Source: HK1 sp965202735
Lineage (GTDB): Bacteria > Pseudomonadota > Gammaproteobacteria > HK1
Length of the DNA stretch: 64,000 bases
Direction: 5' to 3'
Assembly (NCBI GenBank): GCA_965202735.1
Contig: OZ241844.1
Location: 992,001-1,056,000 of the forward strand
Every line of letters begins with the position of its first letter. The stretch's first letter is position 1. Made by a program: the position numbers and the translations under genes. The notes beneath the pieces are model-generated. The model was not told the origin of the DNA, ran no database searches, and worked only from the letters and a program-made list of their open reading frames with translations. Shown in pieces: positions 52,057-63,314 of this stretch.

Positions 52057-53154
52057 TCAGGGCGAGAGAAGCGGGCGGTGGGTATGAACGGACATGACGA
52101 CCCCGAACCCCGCCATGAGAGTCACCATGGACGTACCGCCATAGCTCACGAGCGGAAGCGGGAGCCCTACCACCGGCAGGATACCCGACACCATGCCGAT
52201 GTTCACGAACACGTAGATGAAGAACGTCAGCACCAGTGCGCCAGCGAGCAGCTTTCCGAACATGTACCTGGCCCGCACCGCGATGTACAGCCCACGGTAG
52301 ACGATGAACAGGTAGACCGCGAGCAGCACCAGAGCTCCGAGCAGTCCGAACTCCTCTCCGATGACGGCGAACACGAAGTCCGTCGACCGCTCCGGCAGGA
52401 AGTCGAGCTGCGACTGGGTCCCGTTGAACCATCCCTTTCCATAGATGCCGCCGGAACCGATGGCTATGGTCGACTGAATGATGTGATAGCCCGCTCCGAG
52501 CGGGTCCTGCTGCGGGTCCAGCAGCGTGAGCACGCGCTGGCGCTGGTAGTCGTGCATGAAGTAGTGCCAGCCCAAAGGCACGCATGCCGCCCCGACCACG
52601 AACAGGGTCGCGATCCAGCGCCATCCTGTTCCGGCAAGGAAGAGCACGAAGGCTCCCGATGCGAAGATGAGCAGAGAAGTTCCCAGGTCCGGCTGGCGCG
52701 TGACCAGCGCCGCCGGCACGAGCACAAGCAGCCCGCCGAGCACGATTCGCCACAGTGGTGGCGGCAGGTCGTCCCTGGAAATGAACCAGGCGACCATCAA
52801 CGGCACCGTCAGCTTCACGAGCTCCGAGGGCTGAAAGCCGACCGGGCCGACCCGCAGCCACCGCCGCGCGCCCTGCGCAGCCTCTCCCAGCACCAGCACG
52901 GCGCACAACAGCGCCACACCGGCCAGATAGAGCAACGGCGCCCAGTCGAAGAACCGCCGGGGCGCGATCTGGGCAATGACGAACATCAGACCGAAACCGA
53001 CCGCGAACCGGACCGCCTGACGCACCACCAGGTCCGTATCCTGTCCGCCGGCGCTGTAGAGCGCCACGAGTCCGAACGCGGAGAGCAGCAGAACCCCGAG
53101 CAGCAAGGGCATGTCGAGGTGCAGCCGTTCGCCGAAAGTGATTCGGGACTCCAC
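52057..53154 (-). CDS. rodA: Peptidoglycan glycosyltransferase RodA
   Basis: A 365-residue SEDS protein with about ten membrane spans. It polymerises glycan in the elongation complex together with PBP2. GWFNGTQSQLDFLPERSTDFVF, split as WFNGTQSQ and FLPERSTDF blocks, contains the conserved region with the catalytic aspartate, and PLPLVSYGGTSM is the C-terminal mark. The start is a GTG at 53154, eight bases after mrdA. Confidence 0.94.
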   Translation of the reverse strand: MESRITFGERLHLDMPLLLGVLLLSAFGLVALYSAGGQDTDLVVRQAVRFAVGFGLMFVIAQIAPRRFFDWAPLLYLAGVALLCAVLVLGEAAQGARRWLRVGPVGFQPSELVKLTVPLMVAWFISRDDLPPPLWRIVLGGLLVLVPAALVTRQPDLGTSLLIFASGAFVLFLAGTGWRWIATLFVVGAACVPLGWHYFMHDYQRQRVLTLLDPQQDPLGAGYHIIQSTIAIGSGGIYGKGWFNGTQSQLDFLPERSTDFVFAVIGEEFGLLGALVLLAVYLFIVYRGLYIAVRARYMFGKLLAGALVLTFFIYVFVNIGMVSGILPVVGLPLPLVSYGGTSMVTLMAGFGVVMSVHTHRPLLSP

Positions 53155-53162
53155 CGCCTGCC

Positions 53163-55103
53163 TCAGCCGGGCACCGGAGCGTGCGTGCGAGTGGTTCCGG
53201 GAGGGTCGCCTTCGCTCGCCGCCGCCCTCAGCGTACGCTGCCCGGGAGACGGCGGCGCCGGGGGGTCGCCGAGCCAGGCGTCGATCACGATGCGCGCAAG
53301 GGGCGCCGCCGCACCGCTTCCGCTTCCGCCGTTCTCCACGATCACGGCGACGGCAATCCGGGGCTCCTCGACCGGCGCGAACGCAACGAAGAGCCCGTGG
53401 TCGTGAAGCCTCTTGTCGAGCTTGTCGGCATCGTACTCCTCGTTCTGCCCGATACCGAAGACCTGCGCGGTACCGGTCTTTCCCGCCATTCGGTAGGCGA
53501 GGCCGGCGCCGACCTTCCTGGCCGTGCCCTTCGGACCGTGCACGACTCCGGTCATCGCCTCGATGATGCGCTCCCAGTTGGCGGCATCCGGCGATTCAAT
53601 CGTCGCGGTCGTCTCCGGCCCGACCGTCCTGGTCTCGCCGCTCCCGGTGTCCACCGCACGGTCGACGATCCTGGGACGCATTCGGGCGCCCCGGGTCGCG
53701 ATGGCGGCCGTGGCGGACGCGAGCTGAAGCGGGGTGGCCAGCATGTAGCCCTGCCCGATGCCGGTGATGACCGTCTCTCCCGGGTACCACGACTGGCCTC
53801 GAGCGTTGCGCTTCCAGGTACGGGAAGGCATCAACCCGGGGCTCTCGCCCCCGAGCCTGATGCCGGTACGGATGCCGAATCCGAAGCCCGACAGATACTC
53901 GTGCATCCGATCGATGCCGAGTGCGAGGGCAAGCTCGTAGAAGTACACGTCGCAGGACTGGACGATGGCATCCTGCAGTCCGACCCTGCCGTGTCCGTGC
54001 TTCTTCCAGTCACGGTACCTGCGCTTGACGCCGGGCAGTCTGAACCAGCCGGGACACCACGACTTTCCCTGTACGTGGCCGGCATTGCCTTCAAGGCCCG
54101 CGAGTCCCAGGAATGGCTTGATCGTCGACCCCGGCGGATACTGGCCGTTGACCGCGCGATTGAACAGCGGGCGGGCGGGTGAACGCCGCAAGCTCCGGTA
54201 CGTGTCCACATCAATCCCGTGGACGAACAGGTTGGGGTCGAAGCCCGGAGTGCTCGCCATCGCGAGCACCGCACCGGTCGTCGGCTCGACGGCGACGATG
54301 GCGCCGCGCTCGTCGCCGAGAGCCATCTCCGCCGTACGCTGCAATTGCAGGTCCATCGTGAGAAACAGGTCGCTGCCGGGAACCGGGTCGATGCGTTCCA
54401 GCACGCGCAGGACCCGGCCCTGGGCGTTGGTCTCGACACGCTGGTAGCCGACCTTGCCGTGCAGCCAGCCTTCATGGGACGCCTCGATGCCCGTCTTGCC
54501 GATGTGGGACGTTCCTCGATAGCCGGCCTGATCGATGCTGTCGAGCTCGCGTTTGTCGATGCGGCCGACATAGCCGATGAGGTGGACGCCGAGCTCGCCA
54601 TGCGGGTAATTGCGGGTCAGGCGCGCGTCGATGTCGACTCCGGGGAAACGGTGCCGATTGACGGCGAATCTGGCGACCTCGCGCTCGTCGAGCCGCGGGC
54701 GCAGAGGAACTTTCTCGAACCGGCGCTTCCGGGCCAGGACAGCCAGGAACCGCTCCTCGTCCGCATCGGAGACCTCGATGATCTCGCGCAGCTCGGCGAG
54801 CAGCGTATCGACATCCTCCACCAGCTCGGGAACCACCTCGAGGCCGTAGGCAGGCATGTTCTGCGCCAGTATCTCGCCGTTGCGGTCGAAAATGAGCCCT
54901 CGCGTAGGCGCCACCGGGACGATCTTGACGCGGTTGTTCTCCGACAGCGTGGTGAAGTGCCGATGCTCGAGAACCTGGAGATGGACGAGCCGCCCGATCA
55001 GCACGAGCGACGCCACTCCGACGATGATCGCCGCCCAGACGGCGCGAGCCTCGACCAGGAACGCCTCCCGGGAGAAGTCCTTGAGCGTGAGCAGCCGCGC
55101 CAT
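53163..55103 (-). CDS. mrdA: Penicillin-binding protein 2 (MrdA)
   Basis: A 646-residue class B transpeptidase for cell elongation. One N-terminal membrane span, a dimerisation domain with RGLIFDRNGEILAQN, then the transpeptidase with PPGSTIKPF (serine nucleophile), QSCDVYFYELA as the SxN-type motif region, and AGKTGTAQ. It works with RodA, the next gene. The last about 30 residues are a low-complexity tail. Confidence 0.94.
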   Translation of the reverse strand: MARLLTLKDFSREAFLVEARAVWAAIIVGVASLVLIGRLVHLQVLEHRHFTTLSENNRVKIVPVAPTRGLIFDRNGEILAQNMPAYGLEVVPELVEDVDTLLAELREIIEVSDADEERFLAVLARKRRFEKVPLRPRLDEREVARFAVNRHRFPGVDIDARLTRNYPHGELGVHLIGYVGRIDKRELDSIDQAGYRGTSHIGKTGIEASHEGWLHGKVGYQRVETNAQGRVLRVLERIDPVPGSDLFLTMDLQLQRTAEMALGDERGAIVAVEPTTGAVLAMASTPGFDPNLFVHGIDVDTYRSLRRSPARPLFNRAVNGQYPPGSTIKPFLGLAGLEGNAGHVQGKSWCPGWFRLPGVKRRYRDWKKHGHGRVGLQDAIVQSCDVYFYELALALGIDRMHEYLSGFGFGIRTGIRLGGESPGLMPSRTWKRNARGQSWYPGETVITGIGQGYMLATPLQLASATAAIATRGARMRPRIVDRAVDTGSGETRTVGPETTATIESPDAANWERIIEAMTGVVHGPKGTARKVGAGLAYRMAGKTGTAQVFGIGQNEEYDADKLDKRLHDHGLFVAFAPVEEPRIAVAVIVENGGSGSGAAAPLARIVIDAWLGDPPAPPSPGQRTLRAAASEGDPPGTTRTHAPVPG

Positions 55104-55165
55104 CGCCGGTCACCATTGCCGATACGGCGTCGAATGTCGGCCGGCGCCACGCGAACCGGCACGAG

Positions 55166-55654
55166 TCACACAGCGGCGCTCCGCCGCCGGATGCCCCGCA
55201 GGACGACGAAGAGCCATGGCCACAACAACGTGCCGACGAGCGGAGAGAGCCAGTGCGCGGTCGTCGCGACCGGAATGCCGCGGATGCCGTTGCTCCAGAG
55301 AACCAGCACCTGATAGAGGAAGAGCAGACCGAACACGGGAACCGCCTGTCTCCAGAGCGGCAGCACCCGCACACGCCGGTGCGTGTGATGCGCGACCCAG
55401 GCGACAACGCTCAGCCCCAGAGCGTGCTGGCCGAGCAGGGTGCCGGTCATGACGTCGAGAATCAGCCCGGCCATCCAGCCCACCACGACACCGACGCGTT
55501 CCGGCGTCGCCATGCACCAGTAGATGAGAACCAGTGCGACCCAGGCCGGCCACGCCGGACGCCAGACTGCCACCGATTCCGGCATCGGAAGTACCGTGAG
55601 CACCAGTGCGAGCATGAACGTCGCGGGGATCACGAGGCGGCTTCGCCGGAGCAT
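55166..55654 (-). CDS. mreD: Rod shape-determining protein MreD
   Basis: A 162-residue inner-membrane protein with about five spans. VLIYWCMATPERVGVVVGWMAG and DVMTGTLLGQHALGLSVVAW are typical of MreD. It links MreC and the elongation machine. It starts five bases after mreC. Confidence 0.9.
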   Translation of the reverse strand: MLRRSRLVIPATFMLALVLTVLPMPESVAVWRPAWPAWVALVLIYWCMATPERVGVVVGWMAGLILDVMTGTLLGQHALGLSVVAWVAHHTHRRVRVLPLWRQAVPVFGLLFLYQVLVLWSNGIRGIPVATTAHWLSPLVGTLLWPWLFVVLRGIRRRSAAV

Positions 55655-55659
55655 TCCGG

Positions 55660-56583
55660 TTACTGCCCGCCCCAGCTCGTGTATGCATCGCCGTCCGGCG
55701 CCTGGTCGGTGGCCGGGTCCAGGCGCACGAGAAGCACTTCCCGCGTACGTTCGAGCATCGCGCTCGGCTCGATGTACACCTCGGCGAACGACTGGCCCGG
55801 ATTTCGACGAATCCTGACCACTTTTCCGACCGGATAGCCGGGCAGAAACCGGCTGCCGAGCCCGGACGTGACGATTCGATCGTTGACCTGCACATCGGCG
55901 TTGTTCGGAACGTGCGTGAGCTTCAACTGATTCAGAGGGCCGGTTCCGAGCGCGACCGCCCGGAGACCGTTGCGATGGACCTGCACCGGAAGCGCGTGAC
56001 TCGGGTCGGTGATCAGCAACGCATCGGAGGTGAAGGGTCCGACCTGGACGATCTGCCCCATGACGCCGTCGGACCCGATCAGCGCCTGACCCCGAGAGAC
56101 CCCGTCCCGAGAGCCCCTGTCCAGGACGATCCTCCGACTGAATGGATCCATGTCAACCGAGATCAACTCCGCCACGAGCACCCGCTCGGCCACCTTCACC
56201 GGGCTGCCCAGCAGACTGCGAAGCCGCCGGTTCTCCGCTTCCAGTGCATCCAGCCTCTCGAGCCGGACGCTCATGCGCAGCCGCTCCTCGCGAAGAAAAG
56301 CGTTTTCGGCGAGCAGCGTGCGGCGCGTGGAGAGCTGCTCGAAGAGCCATTCTCCAGCCCGGACCGGAAGGTGGACCGCGAGCTGCACCGGATACAGGAC
56401 CGTCGAGAGCAACCCGCGCACCGACTCGAGATGGTTCGCGCGGTAGTCGACGGTCATCAGTACGATGGACACGACCACGGCGACCACCGCGCGAATCAGC
56501 GCCGACGGCCGGCGGACGAACAATGGTGCTATCGACTCGATTGCCCGTCTCCGTTCCGGCGGATCAACCGGTTGCCGCCTCAC
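55660..56583 (-). CDS. mreC: Rod shape-determining protein MreC
   Basis: A 307-residue bitopic protein. One N-terminal span, a coiled coil (LRMSVRLERLDALEAENRRL) and a beta-rich periplasmic domain with the DRGSRDGVSRGQALIGSDG and GSRFLPGYPVGKV blocks. It scaffolds PBP2 and MreD. The start is GTG at 56583, overlapping the mreB stop in GTGA. Confidence 0.92.
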   Translation of the reverse strand: MRRQPVDPPERRRAIESIAPLFVRRPSALIRAVVAVVVSIVLMTVDYRANHLESVRGLLSTVLYPVQLAVHLPVRAGEWLFEQLSTRRTLLAENAFLREERLRMSVRLERLDALEAENRRLRSLLGSPVKVAERVLVAELISVDMDPFSRRIVLDRGSRDGVSRGQALIGSDGVMGQIVQVGPFTSDALLITDPSHALPVQVHRNGLRAVALGTGPLNQLKLTHVPNNADVQVNDRIVTSGLGSRFLPGYPVGKVVRIRRNPGQSFAEVYIEPSAMLERTREVLLVRLDPATDQAPDGDAYTSWGGQ

Positions 56584-57626
56584 TCGGTGGAGAAGATGTC
56601 GATGCCCTTCTCGTCGACCATTTCAAGCGCCCGGCCCCCGCCTCTGGCCACGCATGTCAGGGGATCGTCGGCGATGATGACGGGGATACCGGTTTCCTCC
56701 ATCAGCAGCCGGTCGAGATCCTTCAGCAGTGCGCCACCGCCGGTGAGCACCATGCCGCGTTCCGCCACGTCCCCCCCGAGCTCGGGCGGTGTCTTCTCCA
56801 GTGCGGCCTTCACCGCAGCCACGATCCCCGTCAGCGCGTCCTGGAGAGAGTCGAGGATCTCGTTGCTGTTGAGCACGAACCCGCGCGGTATTCCTTCCGC
56901 CAGATTTCGACCCCGCACCTCGATCTCCCTGACCTCGTTGGCCGGATATGCCGACCCGATCTGGTGTTTGATCTGCTCTGCCGTCGCTTCGCCGATGACT
57001 GTACCGTAGTTGCGCCGGACATAGCTGATCACCGCTTCGTCGAACCGGTCTCCGCCGATTCGGACGGACTCCGAGTAGACGATGCCGTTGAGCGAGATCA
57101 CCGCAACCTCGGTCGTACCGCCGCCCACGTCCAGCACCATGGAGCCGCTGGCGTCACTGACCGGCAATCCGGCTCCGATCGCAGCGGCCATCGGCTCCTC
57201 GATCAGAAACACCTCGCGGGCGCCCGCTCCCGAAGCGGACTCGCGAATGGCGCGGCGTTCGACCTGGGTGGACCCGCACGGAACGCAGACCAGGACCCTC
57301 GGGCTCGGCCGCAGGAACCGGTTCTCGTGCGCCTTGTGAATGAAGTGCTGCAGCATCTTCTCGGTGACCGTGAAGTCGGCGATTACGCCGTCCTTCAGCG
57401 GCCGGATAGCCTGGATGTTGCCCGGCGTGCGCCCGAGCATGTTCTTGGCGGCCTTGCCGACGGCCGCGATGCTCTTGCCGCTGCCGTGGCCGTGCCCCTG
57501 CCGTATGGCCACCACGGACGGCTCGTTGAGCACGATGCCCGTGCCACGGGCGTACACGAGAGTGTTCGCGGTGCCGAGGTCGATGGAGAGGTCATTGGAG
57601 AACAGGCCCCTGAGACGCTTGAACAT
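56580..57626 (-). CDS. mreB: Rod shape-determining protein MreB
   Basis: A 348-residue bacterial actin. The phosphate loops IDLGTANTLVY and VLDVGGGTTEVAVISL, and the adenosine motif LTGGGALLKDLD are present. It starts MFKRLRGLFSNDL, where the first residues usually form a membrane-binding patch. It directs wall synthesis along the cell side. A good promoter lies about 145 bases upstream. First gene of the mreBCD-mrdA-rodA-mltB-dacA-lipB run. Confidence 0.96.
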   Translation of the reverse strand: MFKRLRGLFSNDLSIDLGTANTLVYARGTGIVLNEPSVVAIRQGHGHGSGKSIAAVGKAAKNMLGRTPGNIQAIRPLKDGVIADFTVTEKMLQHFIHKAHENRFLRPSPRVLVCVPCGSTQVERRAIRESASGAGAREVFLIEEPMAAAIGAGLPVSDASGSMVLDVGGGTTEVAVISLNGIVYSESVRIGGDRFDEAVISYVRRNYGTVIGEATAEQIKHQIGSAYPANEVREIEVRGRNLAEGIPRGFVLNSNEILDSLQDALTGIVAAVKAALEKTPPELGGDVAERGMVLTGGGALLKDLDRLLMEETGIPVIIADDPLTCVARGGGRALEMVDEKGIDIFSTE

Positions 57627-57770
57627 GACGATCGGATTCCCGGAGTCGCTTTACCCGAGGCAAGGGCTGCCCAGTATAATCAGGCTCCGCTCTCCCCCGG
57701 AGTCCAATGCCGAGGACATGGCCTCCACCAGCCCGACGGCATTTGAAACGCCTTCGGAGCCAGCGTTCGG

Positions 57771-57800
57771 ACTATAGCAGGGTTGTGCGGACACTATCAA
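57771..57800 (-). promoter_or_regulatory. Candidate sigma-70 promoter for mreB
   Basis: On the minus strand TTGATA (57800-57795) and TATAGT (57776-57771) are separated by 18 bases, four or five matches to each consensus box. It lies upstream of mreB in the mreB/gatC divergent gap. A TATAAT on the plus strand at 57675-57680 with TTTACC 18 bases before could serve gatC but would leave a long leader. Confidence 0.5.
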
Positions 57801-57844
57801 ACAATCCAATAGGTTAAGTCGAATTCTTGAGACTTGACGATAAG

Positions 57845-58210
57845 ATGTCGCTCAAGCCCGAAACCATACCGGACATCGCCCACCTCGCGCGGCTGCATCT
57901 CTCCGGCGACGACGTTCGGCGGTACACGCGCGAGCTGTCCGCAATTATGGCACTCATCGAGCAGATGAATGCGGTGGATACCACCGGAGTGATTCCGATG
58001 GCCCACCCGCTGGACATGGCGCAGCCACTCCGAACCGACACCGTCACCGAGAGTGACCGGCGCGACGAGCTCCAGGCCGGCGCCCCGGCAGTCCGGGACG
58101 GGCTCTACATCGTCCCCGAGGTCATCCCCGGAGCCAGCCCCGAGGTCAGCCCGACGGTCAACCCCAGGGTCAACCCCAAGGCCAACAAGCAGCCTTTCAT
58201 TCACGGCTGA
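57845..58210 (+). CDS. gatC: Aspartyl/glutamyl-tRNA amidotransferase subunit C
   Basis: A 121-residue GatC, which stabilises GatA-GatB in converting Glu-tRNA(Gln) or Asp-tRNA(Asn) to the amidated forms. IPDIAHLARLHLSGDDV, IEQMNAVDTTGVIPMAHPL and the end GLYIVPEVI are conserved. Normal GatC proteins stop there at about 95 residues; this one has about 25 more, a Pro/Val/Asn repeat (ASPEVSPTVNPRVNPKAN) encoded by short tandem DNA units. The ATG at 57845 suits the family start. Confidence 0.9.
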   Translation: MSLKPETIPDIAHLARLHLSGDDVRRYTRELSAIMALIEQMNAVDTTGVIPMAHPLDMAQPLRTDTVTESDRRDELQAGAPAVRDGLYIVPEVIPGASPEVSPTVNPRVNPKANKQPFIHG

Positions 58211-58267
58211 CGTGCGTCGGACCGTCCCGCGAACGCACATCCCATCACCGGGCATCGAACCTCATCC

Positions 58268-59722
58268 ATGCACACGCTGTCCGTTTCCGCCCTCGGCGAC
58301 GCGTTGCGTCGACTGGAGGTCTCGAGCGTAGAGCTGACGACGCACTTCCTGGAACGAATCGAAGCCCATGACAAGACCCTGAATTCGTTCATCACCGTCA
58401 CCGGCGACCTCGCGCTGGCCGAAGCCGCCCGCGCCGACGAGCGCCGGCGCGCCGGCGAGGACAACCCCCTGCTCGGGATCCCGATCGCGCACAAGGACAT
58501 CTTCTGCACGCGCGGCGTGCGCACGTCCTGCGGCTCCCGAATGCTGGATACGTTCATCGCTCCCTACGACGCGACGGTGATCGAGCGGTTGCGTGCGCGT
58601 GGCGCCGTGATGCTCGGGAAGACGAACATGGACGAGTTTGCCATGGGTTCGTCCAGTCAGACGAGCTGGTACGGTCCGGTACGCAACCCGTGGGACGTGC
58701 GGCGCGTGCCGGGCGGGTCTTCCGGAGGCTCCGCCGCCGCGGTCTCGGCGGGTCTCGCGCCCATCGCCACCGGGACCGAAACCGGGGGCTCGATTCGTCA
58801 ACCGGCCGCCCTCACCGGCCTGACCGGACTCAAGCCGACCTACGGCCGCGTCTCGAGATACGGCATGGTGGCATTCGCATCCAGCCTCGATCAGGCCGGG
58901 ATCCTCGCCCGGAGCGCAGAGGACATCGCCCTGTCTCTCGGCGCGGTCTCCGGGCACGATCCCAACGATTCCACCTCGGCGGACCGTCCGGTGGACGACT
59001 ATGCGAGCGGGCTCGAGTCCGGTCTGTCGGGGCTGCGCATAGGGGTCGTGAAGGAGCAGTTCGGCCAAGGGCTCGACTCGGGAGTCGGCGCCCTGATCCA
59101 GGAAGCGCTCTCCGGCCTCGAAAGGCTCGGAGCATCGCTCGTGGAGATATCACTGCCGAACAGCGCCCTCTCCATCCCGGTGTACTACGTGGTGGCTCCC
59201 GCCGAGGCGTCCTCGAACCTTTCCCGCTACGATGGCGTGCGTTTCGGTCATCGTGCCGCAAACCCGGTGGATGTCGAGGATCTGCTCAAGCGAAGCCGGA
59301 GCGAGGGATTCGGCGACGAAGTGAGGCGCCGCATCATGATTGGCACCTACGTGCTGTCCGCCGGGTACTACGATGCTTACTATCTGAAGGCGCAGCAGGT
59401 ACGACGCCTGATCTGCGCCGACTTCGCGCGAGCTTTCGAGCAGGTCGATCTGATTGCGGGACCGACGTCTCCGTTCACCGCGTTCCCGATTGGCGAGAAG
59501 ATGGACGATCCGGTCGCCATGTACCTGTGCGACATGTATACCGCCGGCATCAATCTCGCAGGTCTTCCGGCGCTGTCGGCGCCGGCAGGGTTCACACGCG
59601 GCCTTCCCGCCGGACTTCACCTGATGGGGAACCACTTCCGGGAAGGCCTGCTGCTGCGCGTCGCACATCAATACCAGCGGGACACGGACTGGCACCTGAG
59701 ACGACCCCCTCGGTTCCCCTGA
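58268..59722 (+). CDS. gatA: Glutamyl-tRNA(Gln) amidotransferase subunit A
   Basis: A 484-residue amidase that frees ammonia from glutamine for GatB. The Ser-Ser-Lys triad is visible: lysine in IPIAHKDIF, and serines in RVPGGSSGGSAAAV and ETGGSIRQPAA. It lies 57 bases after gatC and 18 before gatB, one operon. Confidence 0.95.
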   Translation: MHTLSVSALGDALRRLEVSSVELTTHFLERIEAHDKTLNSFITVTGDLALAEAARADERRRAGEDNPLLGIPIAHKDIFCTRGVRTSCGSRMLDTFIAPYDATVIERLRARGAVMLGKTNMDEFAMGSSSQTSWYGPVRNPWDVRRVPGGSSGGSAAAVSAGLAPIATGTETGGSIRQPAALTGLTGLKPTYGRVSRYGMVAFASSLDQAGILARSAEDIALSLGAVSGHDPNDSTSADRPVDDYASGLESGLSGLRIGVVKEQFGQGLDSGVGALIQEALSGLERLGASLVEISLPNSALSIPVYYVVAPAEASSNLSRYDGVRFGHRAANPVDVEDLLKRSRSEGFGDEVRRRIMIGTYVLSAGYYDAYYLKAQQVRRLICADFARAFEQVDLIAGPTSPFTAFPIGEKMDDPVAMYLCDMYTAGINLAGLPALSAPAGFTRGLPAGLHLMGNHFREGLLLRVAHQYQRDTDWHLRRPPRFP

Positions 59723-59740
59723 CGACGAGAGATTCGGACC

Positions 59741-61168
<1,428 letters not shown>

Positions 61169-61206
61169 CCACCGGCGCCCTCGTCCGAACAAGCCTTCGG
61201 CCGAGG

Positions 61207-61593
61207 TCAATCCTCGAGAAGTGCTTCGTCGTCAACCGGCCGATCAACCAGCTCCACATAGGCCATGGGCGCCCTGTCGCCCGCTCGATATCCACACTTG
61301 ATGATGCGGACATATCCTCCCGGTCTCGTCCGGTACCGGGGGCCAAGCTCCGAGAACATCTTGGTGACACAGCTCCGATCCCGCAGCCTCGCGAACACCA
61401 GTCTCCGATTGGCAACCGTGTCGACTCGCGCGCGAGTGATCAGCGGCTCCACTATCCGTCTCAACTCCTTCGCCTTCGGCAGTGTCGTCTTTATCAGTTC
61501 ACTCTGCACGAGAGACGCGGACATGTTCCGGAACATCGCGTGGTAATGAGCGCGGCTCCGATTGAGATGCCGCCCTGATTTTCTGTGTCGCAT
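61207..61593 (-). CDS. rplQ: 50S ribosomal protein L17
   Basis: A 128-residue ribosomal protein. MRHRKSGRHLNRSRAHYHAM is the hallmark start, and GGYVRIIKCGYRAGDRAPMA the conserved end. Last gene of the alpha operon, after rpoA. Confidence 0.97.
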   Translation of the reverse strand: MRHRKSGRHLNRSRAHYHAMFRNMSASLVQSELIKTTLPKAKELRRIVEPLITRARVDTVANRRLVFARLRDRSCVTKMFSELGPRYRTRPGGYVRIIKCGYRAGDRAPMAYVELVDRPVDDEALLED

Positions 61594-61653
61594 CGCCTTC
61601 GCCCCGTCTACCGCCGGATCCGCTCCTCCGACTTGCGTGCACGCCGCATGCGG

Positions 61654-62652
61654 CTATCGATTCCGTCCGGGCCCATACAGGCCGGGAGGCGGCCAGTTTT
61701 CGATCTGCATTCCGAGAGAAAGTCCCTTCTTGGCCAGGATGTCCTTGATTTCCGTGAGGGATTTCTTTCCCAGATTCGGAGTCTTGAGCAGCTCCACCTC
61801 GGTACGCTGAAGCAGATCACCCACGTAGTAGATGCTCTCCGCTTTCAGACAGTTCGCCGAACGCACGGTAAGTTCGAGATCGTCCACAGGCTGCAGCAGG
61901 ATCGGCTCCATCTCGGACTCCGCGTGAGCCGGGACATTGTCCTGTCGGCTACTCAGATCGACAAATACCGACAGTTGTTCCCGCAGCAACCCCGCCGCAT
62001 GCCTGATCGCCTCTTCCGCCCCAATGGTCCCGTTCGTCTCTATTTCAACAATCAGTTTGTCCAGATCGGTACGCTGTTCCACCCTCGCCGTGTCAACGAC
62101 GTACGATACACGCCGAACCGGACTGAACGACGCATCAATGAACAACTTGCTGATCGGCCTGTCACCTTCCTCCGATATGCGTGTCGCCGCAGGCTGATAG
62201 CCTCGACCCATTTCCACCTTCATCGCCATGTTCAACTCGCCCTCTTTCGTAAGTCGTGCGATGAAATGGTAGGGATTTACGACCTCCACGTCATGATCCA
62301 GAACGATATCGCTCGCATGAACCGCACACGGTCCCTTCTTGTTCAGCGTCAGGATCGATTCCTGCCGGGAGTGCATGCAGACGTCGAGACCCTTGAGATT
62401 GAGGAGAATCTCCGTCACATCCTCCTGGACACCCTCTATCGTCGTGTACTCGTGAAGCACCCCTTCGATTTCGACTTCCGTGACAGCGCAGCCAGGCATC
62501 GACGACAGGAGAACCCGACGCAATGCATTACCCAGTGTATGTCCAAACCCCCTGTCCAGAGGTTCGATGGCAATCTTCGCCGTGTTCTTCCCGATCTCCC
62601 GAACCTCGACGATGTTGGGACTCAATAGCTGTGTGGCGATCGCCTCCATCAA
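61654..62652 (-). CDS. rpoA: RNA polymerase subunit alpha
   Basis: A 332-residue subunit. The N-terminal dimerisation domain includes EPLDRGFGHTLGNALRRVLL; the C-terminal domain, with VRSANCLKAESIYYVGDLLQ and the NLGKKSLTEIKDIL helix, contacts UP elements and activators. The ATG at 62652 has GGAGAGA just upstream. It lies between rpsD and rplQ in the normal order. Confidence 0.98.
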   Translation of the reverse strand: MMEAIATQLLSPNIVEVREIGKNTAKIAIEPLDRGFGHTLGNALRRVLLSSMPGCAVTEVEIEGVLHEYTTIEGVQEDVTEILLNLKGLDVCMHSRQESILTLNKKGPCAVHASDIVLDHDVEVVNPYHFIARLTKEGELNMAMKVEMGRGYQPAATRISEEGDRPISKLFIDASFSPVRRVSYVVDTARVEQRTDLDKLIVEIETNGTIGAEEAIRHAAGLLREQLSVFVDLSSRQDNVPAHAESEMEPILLQPVDDLELTVRSANCLKAESIYYVGDLLQRTEVELLKTPNLGKKSLTEIKDILAKKGLSLGMQIENWPPPGLYGPGRNR

Positions 62653-62670
62653 GTCTCTCCTGCTTGCGGG

Positions 62671-63294
62671 CTATTTCGAGTAAAGTTCAACAACGAGTTG
62701 CTCATTGATGTCCGGAGGCAGATCTTCTCGTTCGGGCAGGGATTTCAGTACCCCCTCCATCTTCTCTGCGTCAACTTCGACCCATCCAGGAAATCCGTAC
62801 TGTTCCGTGAGCGCAAGAGAATCCACTATCCGCTGCTGCTTGCGCGAGCGCTCCCGAATGGTCACTACATCCGACAGAGCAACCTGATATGACGGAATGT
62901 TCACGCATCGCTCATTGACCATTACCGCCTTGTGGCTCACCAATTGCCGCGATTCGGCCCGTGTCGCGCCAAAGCCCATTCGGTATACGATGTTGTCCAG
63001 CCTGCACTCCAGAAGCCGAAGCAGATTCTCACCCGTTGCTCCCTTCCGCCTCGCAGCGTCCTTGTAGTAGTTCCGAAACTGCCGTTCGAGCACACCGTAC
63101 ATTCGTCTCAGCTTCTGCTTTTCCCTCAATTGCAGGGCGTAATCGGACGACCGCCGCTGCCGTCTCGCCCCATGCTGTCCGGGAGGGGCATCCAGCTTGC
63201 ACTTCGAATCGAGTGGGCGAACCCGGCTCGTGAGCATGAGGTCCATTCCCTCACGTCGACTGAGCCGACACCGCGGCCCCGTATATCTCGCCAT
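62671..63294 (-). CDS. rpsD: 30S ribosomal protein S4
   Basis: A 207-residue primary rRNA-binding protein and translational repressor of this operon in E. coli. ARYTGPRCRLSRREGMDL at the start and the S4 domain with RLDNIVYRMGFGATRAESRQ are clear. The ATG at 63294 gives the standard N-terminus. Confidence 0.97.
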   Translation of the reverse strand: MARYTGPRCRLSRREGMDLMLTSRVRPLDSKCKLDAPPGQHGARRQRRSSDYALQLREKQKLRRMYGVLERQFRNYYKDAARRKGATGENLLRLLECRLDNIVYRMGFGATRAESRQLVSHKAVMVNERCVNIPSYQVALSDVVTIRERSRKQQRIVDSLALTEQYGFPGWVEVDAEKMEGVLKSLPEREDLPPDINEQLVVELYSK

Positions 63295-63314
63295 TATCGT
63301 CTCCAGGCTTTCCT

